DNA of 64,000 nucleotides. Source: Lates calcarifer (Eukaryota; Chordata; Actinopteri; Centropomidae). The stretch covers positions 17,616,553 to 17,680,552 of the forward strand of contig NC_066833.1 in NCBI RefSeq assembly GCF_001640805.2, read 5' to 3'. Position 1 is the stretch's first letter; the number at the start of each line of letters is the position of its first letter. Under the pieces are notes generated by a model. It ran no database searches. It was given only the letters and a program-made list of their open reading frames with translations, and was not told the origin of the DNA. Shown here piece by piece: positions 10,181 through 26,860 of the stretch. The position numbers and the translations under genes are program-made.

Positions 10181-13100
10181 CCTGCTGTTTTCTGAGAAGA
10201 GAACATTGGGTGGTGAACTGTGGCCACAGCCTGTAACAGATTGATGCCAGATGGATAGGCCTATATAGTCTAAGGAATGATTACATAACTTACCACATGT
10301 TCAAGTCAGGTCTTGACTTGAAGGGCTTACAGAGCAGCAAATAAAAGGAATCTTGTACTGAAACAACAGCGTCAAAGGCTTAAACCACTTTCTCAATCTG
10401 CTTGCATTTAATTAGAATAAAGCTTGTTTGTACAGTAACCCAAATCTTTTAATACTGTGAATCTCCTGTCGCAAAAGAAATCACACCCACTGCATTCATT
10501 ATGTTACACAACAAAGAGCACAATTGTTTAGCTACGGCAGAGTATGCTCAGTGTGTGACCCACGCATGACAACTTCACAATGGTCCACCGGCTAAGCATA
10601 GTCAGAGGTAAAGCCCTACACAATCAGTATGTGCTCCACATGCACTTTCACACACAAACACTACCTTTGATCACCAAGCTTATTATCTGCTCTTATGACA
10701 AACTTCAGAGGGTGTGTGTCAAACTTCAGTGGTGAGCAGGGTAACAAACTCAAGGACGTCTGCAAATCAAGCAAATCAAACAGTGAAACCTTTTGACGTT
10801 GATAACAGTTGTATTATACAATAAAGATAAACATTCATGGCTCAATGTGTGCTTTTAAGTGCTTTTCAGAAATTAAGTACTCATGTCAGGGGAAGATTTT
10901 TTATTTAAAAACACAAGTCACACATCTTACATTTACACATCTTACACTTAAACCAACATGGTTCATAGACACTGGTGTGCTTTCACTTAGCACAAAAGTC
11001 ATCACTCTAAATTCCTCAGTTGAAATACTATCTGATTGGCAAACATATTAGCAGGAATTGTGTTTTTCCCTCTCAGACTGAGCAGACATGACCTGCCTGA
11101 AAACTTAAAAGTGCATATATGAATCCTTTCAAATACACATACTTTAAACCTAAGGTAAAGGTAGGCAATTTGGTGGGATTTTATTTCTATCACTGAGAAG
11201 TACTTCATGTCAGACACAGATGTTATGTAGTTATGTATGTTATTAGTTCAGAAATATTTTTGATGAAAAAAGCCTTAAAGTTAAAATTATTCAAAATCTG
11301 AATTTAAAATAGTTTAAAGATCTCTCTGGAAATTTAATGAAATTCTTGTTCCATGCTCAAATACTACTACTACTACTGGTAGTTAAAGCTACAGGTACAG
11401 TAACAGCAGAGAAGAAGGAAAATTTCCTTTGACATCTAAAATTATTTTGAACTCTAAGGGGCCAGACCAAATGTGCTAAAGTAAACATGCGAACAGTATT
11501 AGGGAAAAAAAAAATAATATTGTCTGCCATGTTCCTGTTTGTCACCAGCAGTTTCAACATGTGACCACAGTTGCTCTCGGTTGGCAGTTAGTCTACGTTC
11601 ACTTAACTCCCTCACAAGTTAAACTATTTTTCATGATTTCATTTGTTTCCAAGAATTCCCCTGTGATTTCTGCAGGGAATCTGACCTGTTTTTTTGTGTT
11701 GCCTTAAGAACCGGCCCAGAAAAGTGCTGATTACCAGCCCCTTCTGAAACACTACTAAGTATCATATTACTTTAAGCAGCCTTCTTAGCAATGATCGAGA
11801 GTGCTTCTCCATAAGATGGTTGTAATGTTGTTCTTACACCCACTAAGTGATGAGAAGGAATTACAAAGACCTTAGGATTTCCATACATTTTAATACTGCA
11901 TGACTTAACTGTTAACTTAGCATAATAGAACTGCAATGATTTATCAGTTTGTTAATTAAAAAGACAACTGATCAACAGCTACTCTAATGACTGACAGATC
12001 CTTCAGGGGTTTTTCAAGCAATCAACCCATTTGATTGTTCCAGGTTGATATTACATTATAATAAACTGAATGCCTTTGAGTTTTTGATTGTTGATTGAAC
12101 CAAATTAAACATGTAAAGATATGATCTTGTGCTTGAGAATATTGTGATTGGCATTTTTCAGTTCTCTGACATTTTAGAAGCCAAGCAATTAAGAAAATAA
12201 TGGATAGGTTAAATAGATAATGAAAATAACTGCCATTTGCAGTCCTATTGTTTTACTTTACTTAAGAAATATGGTAACTCTTCATTCATCACTACCAACT
12301 TAATCAGAAGTAGCTGAGTGTGAAAGGATAAACATTAAAACAACAGCCTTCAAGGTATACCAAGCAGTGTGGTGAAAGTGGTCAAAGTGGAACAATACTG
12401 GATATCATCCTGCTCGGTTTACCTTAAAAGTCCCCTCCAGTTTGAATAGTCACCATGTGCAATGTTAGATTACAATATGAGCAGCCTTGGATAATATTTT
12501 GAAAATGTCTTACCCATCCAGAACCTTCCATGTTATCAGGTCTTTACAGATTTTCAGCAAGAAGAGAATGCTTCTTTCCACATCTGTAAATCAAGCAAAG
12601 TGGTTACTCTTACCTGCTCCATCTTCTTAAGTCAGCTTTTGTGAAATACTCACTCCCTTTTCTCGTTAATGTCTGAAATCTAGCATTTGCGGGTAAAACT
12701 GAAGTATCTCTGACTCAACAGGATATCCAATGTGTCCAGGAACTAGTCTTTCTTCGCTAGCACCAGCTGTTGGAGGGTTTAGCTAGCCTTGAAAAAGAGA
12801 GATAGATGCTCACTACCAGGCACGACACTGCAAGCTTCCTCCACGGGCGTTGTGCTCGATGCTGCCTTCTCCCTTCTCTCTCAAAATGCTGACTGGTCCA
12901 CTGTGCTGGGGCTGAAGACGTCCTGTCTGACAGTCATCTGCAATCTTCCACACTAGCGATGCTGAGGGCCCAACTGCAGGTGCTTGCGGCTCTTATAATC
13001 CTAATCGCTCAACACTGGCATATGTGGTGTATGGGCCCTTGCCCTAGGACTACCCAAAACTCCCTTGTCATTGATCCTGATACAAGTAAATACATACAAT

Positions 13101-13264
13101 ATATATACACACACTATATTCACCCACATCAGTCGTAATACTCCCCAGAGGAGGAGAAAGTTCTGGACAGGCTGATTTGCTAAACTTCACAGTCACAATG
13201 AGCAGGCAACAGATAAATTAACAACTCATTCAATCTTTTTCTGAACCAATGACGCACTGAACCT
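10181..13264. other. Convergent intergenic gap between nfe2l2 and hnrnpa3
   Basis: No exon is recognised on either strand. Most is AT-rich. A GC-richer block at about 12700-13050 stands out (multiple CpGs, no frame of interest) and could be an enhancer, a non-coding transcript or an old repeat; I cannot tell which. Minus-strand AATAAA words further left (for example near 10910) could serve rare long hnrnpa3 3'UTRs. Confidence 0.5.
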
Positions 13265-13913
13265 CATGTTACTTTACTACACAATTTTATTCGGTCTTTT
13301 TCTACTAATCAAAATATTTGAACAATCTAGAATTCGGTTTGCTGGGAACAAGAAGAGTGAGGGATTCCCTTAATTCTAATCCAGACTGCTTATATTTGTT
13401 GACACTGGTACTACGAACGGTTTACATACTGTGCTTCACATACAAAAATCAAAATACACTTGACACTTGCAATTGAGCAATCATAATAACTTCAGAAAGA
13501 AAAGTCGTGTAATTCTAGCTCATCTGAGGGCCTGATACAGCTATGCTATTTGACAAAAACCAGGTTAAAAGACAAAGGATTAATTGACCAGCAGAAATAC
13601 TAACCCATATAAAAAAAGAAAAATAAAAGATATTAAGAACTGACTTCAGATAGAAAAACAATTTACTTTTTACCCCTGATACCATAGGCACAATACACAC
13701 ACACTTCAGACGCACAAAAGGAAAATTGTCTTAGTAGGGAAACATCTATCACAGTTAGGGAAGGGTATCATCTGCACTCATGTCTTGTGTATACAGTCCT
13801 TCTTGCTGCAGTAATGTCTGACTTGTGTGTTCCTCTAATGCTTTCAGATGACTGCCTCAAAGTAACCTGCAGCTTTCCTGACATTTCCTTTGCTCACCTC
13901 CTCGCCTCTCCTG
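13265..13913 (-). other. hnrnpa3: hnrnpa3 terminal 3'UTR exon
   Basis: On the minus strand an acceptor (TTCTTAG, then CAG) at about 13911-13915 is followed by purine-rich sequence with AGGAAAGCTGCAGGTTAC. This closely resembles the conserved start of the separate 3'UTR exon of vertebrate hnRNP A1/A2B1-type genes (AAGCTACAGGTTAC). The exon is joined to exon 10 by an intron in the 3'UTR and would end near the polyA signal at 13286-13291. Confidence 0.65.
13286..13291 (-). terminator. hnrnpa3: hnrnpa3 polyadenylation signal AATAAA
   Basis: It reads TTTATT on the plus strand and is the first canonical hexamer downstream of the 3'UTR acceptor in the direction of transcription. Confidence 0.55.
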
Positions 13914-14043
13914 CTAAGAACTGAAGCCTGTTGAATGGATACAGGATAGAACAAATAGTTATTCTGCACTTTCATGGGCTCACTCTGTACTGTGCTACGA
14001 GGGTGATGTGGAACTGAACGAAACTTACCAAAACATGAAATAA

Positions 14044-17449
<3,406 letters not shown>

Positions 17450-17560
17450 TTTGCAGATGTCTTTTGTCCACAGGCGCATTGGCGCAGAGCTGAGTGGGTC
17501 ATGTGACGAGGAAACCGGCTTGGTGGACGAGTCTGCAGAAAAAACTTTATGCAAAACTAA
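17450..17560 (-). promoter_or_regulatory. hnrnpa3: hnrnpa3 5'UTR and core promoter
   Basis: This is CpG-containing sequence just upstream of the start codon with an inverted CCAAT box (ATTGG, 17478-17482) and an E-box-like CATGTGAC (17500-17507). There is no TATA box, as expected for a housekeeping RNA-binding protein. The transcription start is probably between these elements and the ATG, but cannot be fixed. Confidence 0.5.
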
Positions 17561-17704
17561 AGGTACAAAACAGGATCGCTTTTGCGGTCCACGTGTGCAA
17601 ATTTTAATGCAAAATTCTAGATATATGAGAAATTATTTATTTTTATGGTTGAAGCTGATGTTAGTACACTTTGTCCCTTTGCAGCAATGAAAAAACGATC
17701 ATTT

Positions 17705-17718
17705 GCGCCATCTACTGG
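17705..17718 (-). promoter_or_regulatory. CTCF-type site, reverse orientation
   Basis: On the minus strand CCAGTAGATGGCGC matches every position of CCASYAGRKGGCRS. It lies about 260 bp upstream of the hnrnpa3 start codon and points left across hnrnpa3 and nfe2l2, towards the forward site at 2953-2966. Motif evidence only. Confidence 0.65.
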
Positions 17719-17859
17719 TTAAAAGATGTGTTTTGACAACAATTAATCCTCATCGGCTCCTTAATTGTTGCAGATGTCAGTCCACAACAACCAACGAATG
17801 GAATCTAAAAGAGCAATTGTAGTGCTGTTAGTTTCCACGTAGAAATTACACAATAGTAT

Positions 17860-18365
17860 GCAAAGGTTTTGGCACTTTAGATCTTTAGGTTACTATCCAT
17901 CATGCAATACCACCAGGTGTCTGATCAGTCCCAAATTCATTTTGCAGCATGATGACAACTCTAAAGATGACAGCCAGAGTCATAAATAATCATCTTCAGT
18001 GACAAGAAGAACAAAACGTCCTGCAACAGATTTGGCCCCCACAGATTATGGGATTTCTAGAAGAGACAGAAGACAATGAGACAGATTAAATCCACAGGAT
18101 AACTGTTTCAAGTTCTCCAAGATCCTTAGAACAAAACCTGCCAAATACCTTGAAAAACTGCACATGTGTACAGAGGAGAATTGGTGCTCCCATAAAGGCC
18201 AAAAAGTGGTCACACAAAATATTGATTTGATATAGGTCTTTATCTGTTTACTACACTTTGTATGAAATTCACTGATAAAAACTTTTAATGACTTAATGGC
18301 TGTTAATTATTTTCTAAAGCATCCTCAATTTACTGCAGTTTTTCACAAATAAAGGTTTGGCACTG
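17860..18365 (+). mobile_element. Tc1/mariner transposon remnant with broken transposase 3' part
   Basis: From about 17935 to 18235 the plus strand follows the C-terminal half of a Tc1-type DDE transposase (words resembling 'WPP' near gatttggcccccaca, 'LKR' near agaagagacagaag, 'KGGHTKY' near gtggtcacacaaaatattg). It is broken by stops and frameshifts. Short AAAGGTTTTGGCAC-like words at both ends suggest degraded termini. It is an inactive relic; no intact protein remains. Confidence 0.75.
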
Positions 18366-20618
18366 AAAATGGAAACTCTCTTCATTACTAAAGAGCTGAA
18401 GTAGTGCAGTTTAGTAAAGGTCAGCGTTTAACTATTGAGACAGTTGGATTCAGTTTGATAATCTTTTCTGATCCCTCTTGTTGACAGAATATGTTTTGCA
18501 GGTGGCAAACATCCCTGGCTGTTCCATGTTGGTGGTCTAGCCTTTGGGCCTGGTTTTTTGTAATTGAACAGTAATAGAAACTGGATGTTTCAAATAAAGA
18601 GGCATAGTGCTAGCTTAATTCAATTTTAATAATCTTTGTGCTGTTTATTGTCAAGCCAAAACGCAAGCATAAATATTAATTAACTATAAGTTATAAAACC
18701 TGAATATCTTATGACTGGTCCAGATATGAGTCAATGAACAGTAAAAGTGACTAAAGCCTAAAAGTAAAGAATAACTTCAGTTAAAATAAAAACAGAATTG
18801 CTCCAAATGCCCATTGTATTTAAACTGATTTATTTGTATGAATCAACTAGCAGGATATATGGTATATAGGACATGTAAAACTGTCATGTCTTAATAGTGT
18901 GAGTAAGACTTCTGCCCCTGCTGCATAGCCTGGTTAACTTGTTAGGGGGCCCAGGGCAAGAATTTGCTGTTGGGCCCCTAATATGAATGAACACTGTTGC
19001 CTCCAAGTTTCCATTAAGTTCAGTGAATATGTACAAACAAAAATAATAAAGCTTTTAAAACTGCATTTTGATATAGAGCACCTCTACAAGGTCTCAAAAT
19101 GATAACTGTCAAATAGTGACCTGCATGCCAGTACATCGGTTACAGACACTGCAACATATTTTTGGCGAGGTAGAAAAACTCAAAAATAATGATGGTGTGT
19201 GCCACACACAGGAAACATTGGCACAGAGTACCAGCTGTCATAACGTGTCCAAGTTTTGTTTACAATAAGAACATTAGAAACTATTTTTGCCTCAAAAAGT
19301 GACCATGGACTCTCAATAAACCAAATAAATGTCAAAAAACTGTGTATTCATCGCAGGTGTTTGTATTGTATTATAAGGAGTTATTTTGTCAATCAACTCA
19401 AGTAGTGCTCACATTGTTAGCACTGTTGTGCTGCTACAGATTTAGGATCAATGCCTCAGACCAAACAGCCTCAGAACCTTATTAAATATGTCCCAAGATT
19501 GTGTAACTGTGGAAATGTGACATACATCTGTATTTTCAGTTCAAGTTAGACCTCTCTGACAACAATACTTGATCTATGAGCCACATGCTACTGAGCCTTG
19601 TTGAAGCTGACCAGCATCTCCAAATATATGACTGTTTTATGGTTTAGACAATGTCTGTCATTAACTTTATTGTAGTGTGTGAGGAAAATACAGCCCCAAT
19701 AAAAAGGGTAATGTTTTTCTGACACTGTTAATGATGAGTATTTATGATCAGACCATAGTTCACATTCAAGAGCCAGTATGTATTTTGCCCCTTTTATTCT
19801 ACTGCAGTTACTGTATTTGCTTAGAAATAATAGATACATTTGTGGGCTTACAGCACTAGCAAACATTTGAGCAGAAGCCACGCAATTCCTCTTACCATTA
19901 AATTCATACTTGAAGTAAATTATAGCTAAATTACAGTTTTTACAGTGCATTTTGGGCTACAATGGGCTACCCTTGCTACATATTATATATACATTATATT
20001 ATTATATACATTATTGAAAACAACGATACAGAGGTCCTATTTTTTTTATCAGTTTATCTATTTGTTTTTGATGTTTTGCCATTTATAATTATGTTAAGAC
20101 CATCCTCCACTTTGAAAATTGGACCCTGTAGAGCCGTTAGAAGATGGAGATTGTGCTGCTGCCAAATATATTTTATCAGTATATTTGCAGTCAACACCTA
20201 TTCAGCAAGACCAGTGTCGCACTTGGCATTTGAAGTCAGTGTGAGCCTGTGTTGTTGATGCAGAGCAGATGGTCAGGGATATTGTCCAAATGTCATGATA
20301 TTTTTTTTCTTGTCTGTTTTGGAGCAAACAGAGGTTACAATCCCAACAAGCATTAGAATACATTATATAATAGTCATGCAATAAAAACTCTGCATACCAG
20401 AATCTATCATTCATTTCTATACTTGCATGCTTCAGAAGTCTCTGGTGGCCATGGTACTGTAGCTTTGTTACTGAGAATACTTCTTTTGAATGGTTATTGT
20501 AATGTATAAACTAACTTTAGCTCCAGACAGCTGATTTGTCAATATAACTGATATTTGGATGTATTGTAATTGATTTTTCACTTGGCAATATGAATTTGTT
20601 GAATTAGTATCACTACTG
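18366..20618. other. Gene-free AT-rich stretch
   Basis: I see no exon, RNA gene or clear repeat. A fragment near 18925-18985 with paired GGGCCC words (ggggcccagggc ... gggcccc) may be a repeat scrap. A 120-codon minus-strand frame at 19588-19950 matches no family I know and has AT-rich, non-coding-like composition. Confidence 0.5.
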
Positions 20619-21025
20619 TCAGTGGTGGAATGTGATTATGTACATTTACTTAGGTTTTGTACTTCAGTATTTTTTTTTTTTTTTAGCTTATGTGAGTACT
20701 CTCATTTTATACAGTGTTATACTTATATTCAGATACATTCAAGAGTGAAATATTAGACTTTTCTCCACTATTGATGTGATGGCTATATAGCTATTTATTG
20801 TTAAACTGGGATTATTATTTTAAATGCAAACGTAAATATGACTGGCTAATATGATGTAACTCCTTGCTATAGGTTAAACTACTTTAACAGTATGTAAAGT
20901 TAGAATCAGCTCCAACCTAACCACATAAACATAAAAAATGCACATTAATGTTATAGTAATAATAACCATATAATACACAGTATATTTTGAATGGGAGGTG
21001 AGATTATTTGTACAGTACTTGAGCA
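20619..21025 (-). repeat. AGTAAAAGTA-rich teleost element, inverted copy
   Basis: It starts with the typical right end reversed (cagtggtggaatgtgatta, tacatttacttag) followed by 'taaactactttaacagta' and 'tcagctccaacc', the same order as the reversed copy B at 1725-2290. A poly-T run sits at about 20668-20684. Non-coding, diverged. Confidence 0.65.
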
Positions 21026-22390
21026 ATTCAAAGTGTTTTACATAGGGCATTAAAGGCAGTAACATGAAATATAAAAGAAACAATATAAAAAAAAGACACA
21101 TAAATAGGTTTTAAAACAAATAGTACTGTTACTTGTGATATAAAAACCAGAATCACAGACATTTTAAAAATAGCAAAAAATTTGTTTTGTTCTATATGGT
21201 ATTCATGTGGATCATCAAACAACACTATAAGTAAGTAGGTATGTAACTTCACACTTTTTGTGCTACACGTCGGCCATGATTATATCCCAAAGACACTCAT
21301 GACCACAGTGAACCAATGCCCAGTAATCACCACTGTGTGGCTGATATATAATCCCATAATTGAAAGTCCACATATGAGATTTGCCAAGGAGAAGCTGAGC
21401 TGAGTGTAGTGAGAGTAGTGAGAGTAAACGGTACAGTATCAGCCTCTCACAGATGTAGTTTGATGGATGCTCTGTGTACACCTCCGCGCCCCAACCTCAG
21501 GACAACATGTTTGTTTGGTTGTTGATCACATCCCTCAGTCTTTGTACCTAACTGCCCCCTGACACAAAGATATATCACAGGTCCCACACACACTGCTACC
21601 TGCCAGGGACAGTTCTATTTTGTGTGCTTGTGATGGCTGCTTTGTCCTTTCATACGGCATTTTAAGAAACTGGTAAAAAAGGTTTTTACTTCTAAATCAG
21701 TATCAGCTTCTGTTTTATCACTGCAGTTTTGGGTATTTATCACAGCTGCATATGCTGGTAGGCCTTCAGCAAGGTCCAGTGCTAGAGGACTGAGATTTAA
21801 ATGCAATTAGCAGTTCATTTACATCAAATGGAGTAAAAAATGAATAAAATTATTAGTTAATGATACTCATAAAAAAGTCTTGGTTTGCTCTGATTTATCC
21901 TACAGCTATACAATCTCAGGCTTTATTGTAATTTTTTCAGTGACAAATGAGTGATATAACGATCCCCTGAAATAGAGGGGGATGTCATCCTGGTGTGGAC
22001 TAAAAGGAAGCACTTAGAACTGCGATTAAATAATTAATACAGGTTTTATACCCATTTTACACCTCCAAATTATGGTTTGCCATATATCTGAGAAGCAGCG
22101 ACTGAGGAGTACCATGTCAGCAAAAATTAATGTACAGTAAATCTTTGTGAGGGAGGGGCCGGTGACTGCAAATCATATGTGATGGCATGAATATAACCTT
22201 TCCCCCGTCATTCTTATCAGGTGGGCCAGGTGAAAACAGTGTTTGCAACGCACACATACAAACACACAGACACACTCACACACATACACACTCACTTATC
22301 AAACTGTGCCGTCTGTTGACCTTTGTATCACTTTGACTTGATTATATAAAAAAGATTATTGCTCTGATTGTGGTCCACAGAATTAAGTTC
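21026..22390. other. Gene-free stretch with a CA-rich simple repeat
   Basis: No coding sequence is recognised. A CA-rich run lies at about 22251-22290. The segment 22140-22235 (with ctgcaaatcatatg and a TTATCA GATA-type word) is less repetitive and could be a small regulatory element. Confidence 0.4.
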
Positions 22391-22411
22391 AGTTATAGAG
22401 GAAATGATCCA

Positions 22412-22425
22412 ACAGTAGGTGGCAC
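22412..22425 (+). promoter_or_regulatory. CTCF-like site, forward orientation
   Basis: ACAGTAGGTGGCAC matches 13 of 14 positions of CCASYAGRKGGCRS. It points right into the gene desert. It is one of two forward motifs within 290 bp. Confidence 0.55.
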
Positions 22426-22685
22426 CATATCATAATGCTCCACACAAGTGGCCAGTGTCAAGGATCATACATAGAAGAACTGCTAAGCCTGCAGGGTCTC
22501 CCTTCCACTTAATCCACTCTAAACAAAATAAAAATACTCTTTTCCTTGCAACAGTGATCCCACATATGCCCAGACACAAGTCTTACAATTTGCACAAAAC
22601 AAATAGCTACATTAAGAATACTTTTATCCAGAACCTCTACACACACTGGCCATATTGTGCCTTGTTGTCCTCTCGTTCTCGGTGT

Positions 22686-22699
22686 CCTCTAGATGGCAC
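22686..22699 (+). promoter_or_regulatory. CTCF-like site, forward orientation (second of pair)
   Basis: CCTCTAGATGGCAC matches 13 of 14 positions of the CTCF core. Same orientation as the site at 22412-22425. Confidence 0.55.
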
Positions 22700-22751
22700 C
22701 ATGGTCCATGAGAAGAGGGGCCTTTTATTTTCAAATTATCTCACATTGTAA

Positions 22752-24640
22752 ATGCCAAACAATATTCCTCTAAACTAAATTATTATTTTTCCCATGTGTC
22801 ACATGTCTGACTACTTTATTATCTGCAATCATCTCAAAACCTTAATTATATTTGTTTCTATTTGTTTACGCAATTAATGTAATTATGGGGAATACATTTT
22901 TATTACTGGGCTATTGGCTGTTGCATTGCAAAAATGTGGTTTATTAGGGAGACTGAGGCAAAAAAAAAATATTGATTTAACACATTAGTTTCTAACTTTA
23001 AGAATATGTACAGGAGTATATTACAACTGGTTTTATCTCCTTTTTTGTGACACAAGTCATATGTATGTACTTTGTCTTTGGGATGAACTTAATGTTTCAC
23101 ACAAACCCTATCTTCCACCGCCTGTGGTGCCTGGGGTGTTGAGGTTGACCTTGTCCTGAGAAAGCATAGACTTGGCTCCATGACTCCATTAGGGAAGCCT
23201 GCCTGCCATAACCTGGGTTTGGGCAGACGGACATACGCAAGTGGAAACTCTGAGGAAATGGAGATTCAGAGCAGGGAAACCAGGGAGTCAATTTAGTCAC
23301 TGTCTACTACCTTTTCGCATGCAAGTACAAAGCCAATCTCACACGTCGGTGTTGACTAGAATTTCTCTCTGAGGAATTTAGGGAAAGAACAATTCCTAGC
23401 ATCTGTTTCCTGCTCACTTGCATGGAGGAAACTGATTGTAAATCACACACAATATAAATAGAATCTGCATTCAATTTACAGGAGCTAAAGTTGGTTACTG
23501 TGGCCTTGCATTTTGGATGCATCACACGACATTAATGCAGTTTGTCAACTAAAGACATAGTAAAGCAAGAACGATCTGTTTCCTTCCTTTCCCTAGAACT
23601 ACATGTTTTGCAAAATAGTAAATATTACAAACCCCTATATTTTCTAGAATTATCATTGTATAATCAGTATGCATCATATAGCATTGTGATGTGAAGAGGA
23701 CTTTAGAGTTCACGCAATTTAAAACCAATTAGATAAAATGAAAAATGAATCACAGTCAGTGGTGTGCTAAATCAAACATTGTGACCACAAACATTACATT
23801 TAGTTACTTGAAGAAAGTATTCAGTAAAATGTTGTTTTTACTGCCCTATAAGACTATGTCAAGTTAATATTATGTGTTAACATCTAGATATGACAATGAC
23901 AAAAACTAAACCACAAGGTCTAGATACAAGCAAATATTATAGTTTTATATCTCTCCTTTACTGTTTGGTGTTATACAGGTCATCATTTCTTTCAGTTTTA
24001 TAAATTTTATTTGTTCATTTTTTGTTTCTGTAATTTATGTAAATCTGAAATAAATAACTTTTTCTTTAGGAATGATTGTTGAGTCTTGTTCCTCCTCACT
24101 TTTACTCAGTTATGTGTTTTGCTTGACACAACACATATTAGTGTTCATACATCTATGAAAATGGCATAAATGCACTTAGTTTGCTTTTTAACACTGACTT
24201 ATTCTTGCTGTCTGATACATGGTGGTCATCACACTGTGTATTGATACTGTCAGGCAGACCAGGACAAAGCCTTTTTTAATGAGCTACAGGTCAGTTAGAG
24301 TATCCTTCTCCTTCTCCTGTAGATATAATTGCCAGTTTTTTTCCAAGTGCTCTATGGGAGCAATAAAGTATGTTAGATTGTTTGGTTTGTCAGTCCTTTT
24401 CTAAATGAATAATGTATTGCTAGGATTCAAGGCATTTGTGTGAAAGTTGGTGCAAAAGTCATTACAAAAAACACCAATCAATCCAAAAATGAGACAATTT
24501 GTGTGATTTTAAGTTGGTGACTGTGACCTTCCTTCCTGCTTTTAATGTAAAATAGGAGGAGGAGGAGTGATTATGCTAGGAAACAGTCCAATATATTGGC
24601 CTATTGATGTCCAGAGAAGAGACGCAGATAGTGTGGTGTA
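22752..24640. other. Gene-free AT-rich stretch with one GC-richer island
   Basis: No exon is recognised. The segment 23095-23300 is GC-richer and non-repetitive (many CCT/CAGG words) and is the only part that looks like a possible regulatory element or non-coding exon. Confidence 0.35.
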
Positions 24641-25330
24641 ATAAAAACCTTTATTTACAGCTCCTCAGCGGAGAGCAACAGAGGAGTGCTGTGTTTCCCT
24701 CTGGCGCTAATTGACTGCCTGCAGCAGGAGAAACATAGACTCTCACCCCTCGCTGGTGCACTGCTCTCAGATGTAATAATAACCACTATGCTTTCTCTCA
24801 GTGTACTTCCAAAGTCATTGTTCTCTACAGCTATCGTAAAAAGGTATTCATTTTGATAAGGCAGGGATTGTCTAATAAAGTGAAGATTTGGGGACAATGT
24901 GTCTGTGCTACCCTGCATGTCTGCTCTTTGTTTAAAGAGCTTATAGTGATCTGTGCAGCCCTGAGGCAGTTGTGTGCGGTCCATTCAGTGCATGTCCCTT
25001 CTTCCTGGGTGAGAAATAAGGGAGGGGGTGTGGGAGGCAAGGGAAAACCATGTCTCCCTTCCCTTAATTTTTGTGTACGGGCAACAAACGAGCACAAAAG
25101 TGCTGCTTTCACAGTTTTCTGTGGCCCGACGTTGAGCTCCCGGCAGAACAAGACAAAGGAATGGTAGGATGATGAAGTCCCGAGCAGTGCAGGGCAGGTG
25201 TTTCCTCTGTCTCCTGGGAGCCGAGGAGTACACCTGCCCACTACTAACCCACTGTGATGGATCGATGAAGCAGTAACTGACTCAGCACTTCAAGAGCTCT
25301 ACCTGGGATTAGAGCATAGAGGACCTGATT
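24640..25330. promoter_or_regulatory. Candidate cis-regulatory island
   Basis: About 700 bp of GC-richer, non-repetitive sequence between AT-rich flanks. It contains a homeodomain-type core in ggcgctaattgactg (about 24703-24717). Overlapping short frames match nothing known. Regulatory role is inferred. Confidence 0.3.
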
Positions 25331-25718
25331 GAAACACACTGTCATCCCACAAACAATAACACACATCCATCTTGAAGGGCCGGCTCCTCTTCCCTCCCCT
25401 GTGCTTTACTATCACTGAGAATGATTGCACTGTTGATGATGAGAGGAGCAATCTATTGGATGAGAGGCAATGGCTAAATTTCTGTAGACATGATATCTAA
25501 TGGCACCACTTGGATTCAGTAAACACTATCTGCATCGCTATGTAGCAGCTGAATTATGACCTTCGCACCTGGTGATCCAATATTGGTTTACAGACAAGAA
25601 TACACACACACATAGAGACATGCACACACACACAAAACCCTTACATGGATTCATAAACACACATACAAGCAAGAATGATATAAAACATATATACACCTGA
25701 AAAACCCAAATTACACAC

Positions 25719-25747
25719 TCACACACACACACACACACACACACACA
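25719..25747. repeat. (CA)n microsatellite
   Basis: A near-perfect CA run. The preceding 120 bp (25600-25718) also contain interrupted CA/ACAC tracts. The short cysteine/valine frame across it is a repeat artefact. Confidence 0.9.
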
Positions 25748-26860
25748 GCAGCAGCATTGTTATGTGCACAGGCAGTCAGATAAACACATTTCTGTAATGT
25801 TTTGAATTAGATGATACATTTAAAGAAGAATAACCATAAGGCCTGCGTGGTCCCAGGAGTCGATGACTAATGTAGCATAATAGCCAGTGCTGGCAAGGGT
25901 CATTTTGCAAGTCGACCCAGGCAAATCCTCCATGGTCTTTTATCCAGTTAGAGAAATGAATACTATCAATGCGTTTCAGCACATGTTTAGACTTTATAGA
26001 GATCCATTTTCATCAGTAAACATGTCTTGGACAAATAATTTACTCAAGGTGTATAGATGAAAAAAAATGTGTTCCAAGTATTTCAGGAAACCTCTAAAAC
26101 AGTTGTTTATATGCAAAATGAATTAAGGATGCAAAATATTTTATGGCCAATTTGTGGAAAATGGACAAAAAACTGCCTTAAAAATTGAGAAAACAAGCAA
26201 ACAATGTAATCTTAAATATTACCTTGGTGAATTGTGATACCTTTGTATTCACTTTAAGCAAAAAAAAAATATATTTACTGAATTGGTTTAAATTAAGAGT
26301 TCCCCCTTTCTATTAAATGAAAGTTTAAATACATGTTGGTTTAACTTTCACAAATGTGACCACTCTCATTGCAGACCATTTTGTGTAAAGGTATGTGGGA
26401 AGCTTCAAAAAATAAATCACATGCAATGCTTAGACACAACTTTGGAGGGAGCCTTAAGCATGAGGTTGAACCTAATCTGAAAGCCACTTTCTCTCTCCTT
26501 AAGCAAATATTGGAAGTACAAAGAAAAAAGAAAATTGTGGGATTTTCCTTTTCGAATATTACCTTGATGTGAAAAATAATATATTTAAGAAATTAGCTGC
26601 ATTTTCTACAAGAGAGATATTCTGCATAGTAGTGGGATATTACAGTTAAAATACTGTATGATTGTAGATTCTATGTAATTTAAGTGTTGATTTGGAGAAT
26701 GACAGACACAGGTGATGGTCTTTTGGGATTTTTTTCTTTTCTCACAATATAAATGTCATAAGCAAAACATGCAGATTCAACAACATTCAAGTAGCTTCTA
26801 CCTGCATGGATCAAAATGCGGCAGTAAATAGTTATTTTTTTAAAAACTGATTTTATAGGT
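25748..26860. other. Gene-free AT-rich stretch
   Basis: I see no gene, clear repeat family or regulatory island in this segment. Confidence 0.5.

Noticed and set aside
19588..19950. 120-codon minus-strand frame
   Set aside because: AT-rich, no family resemblance, no splice sites that extend it.
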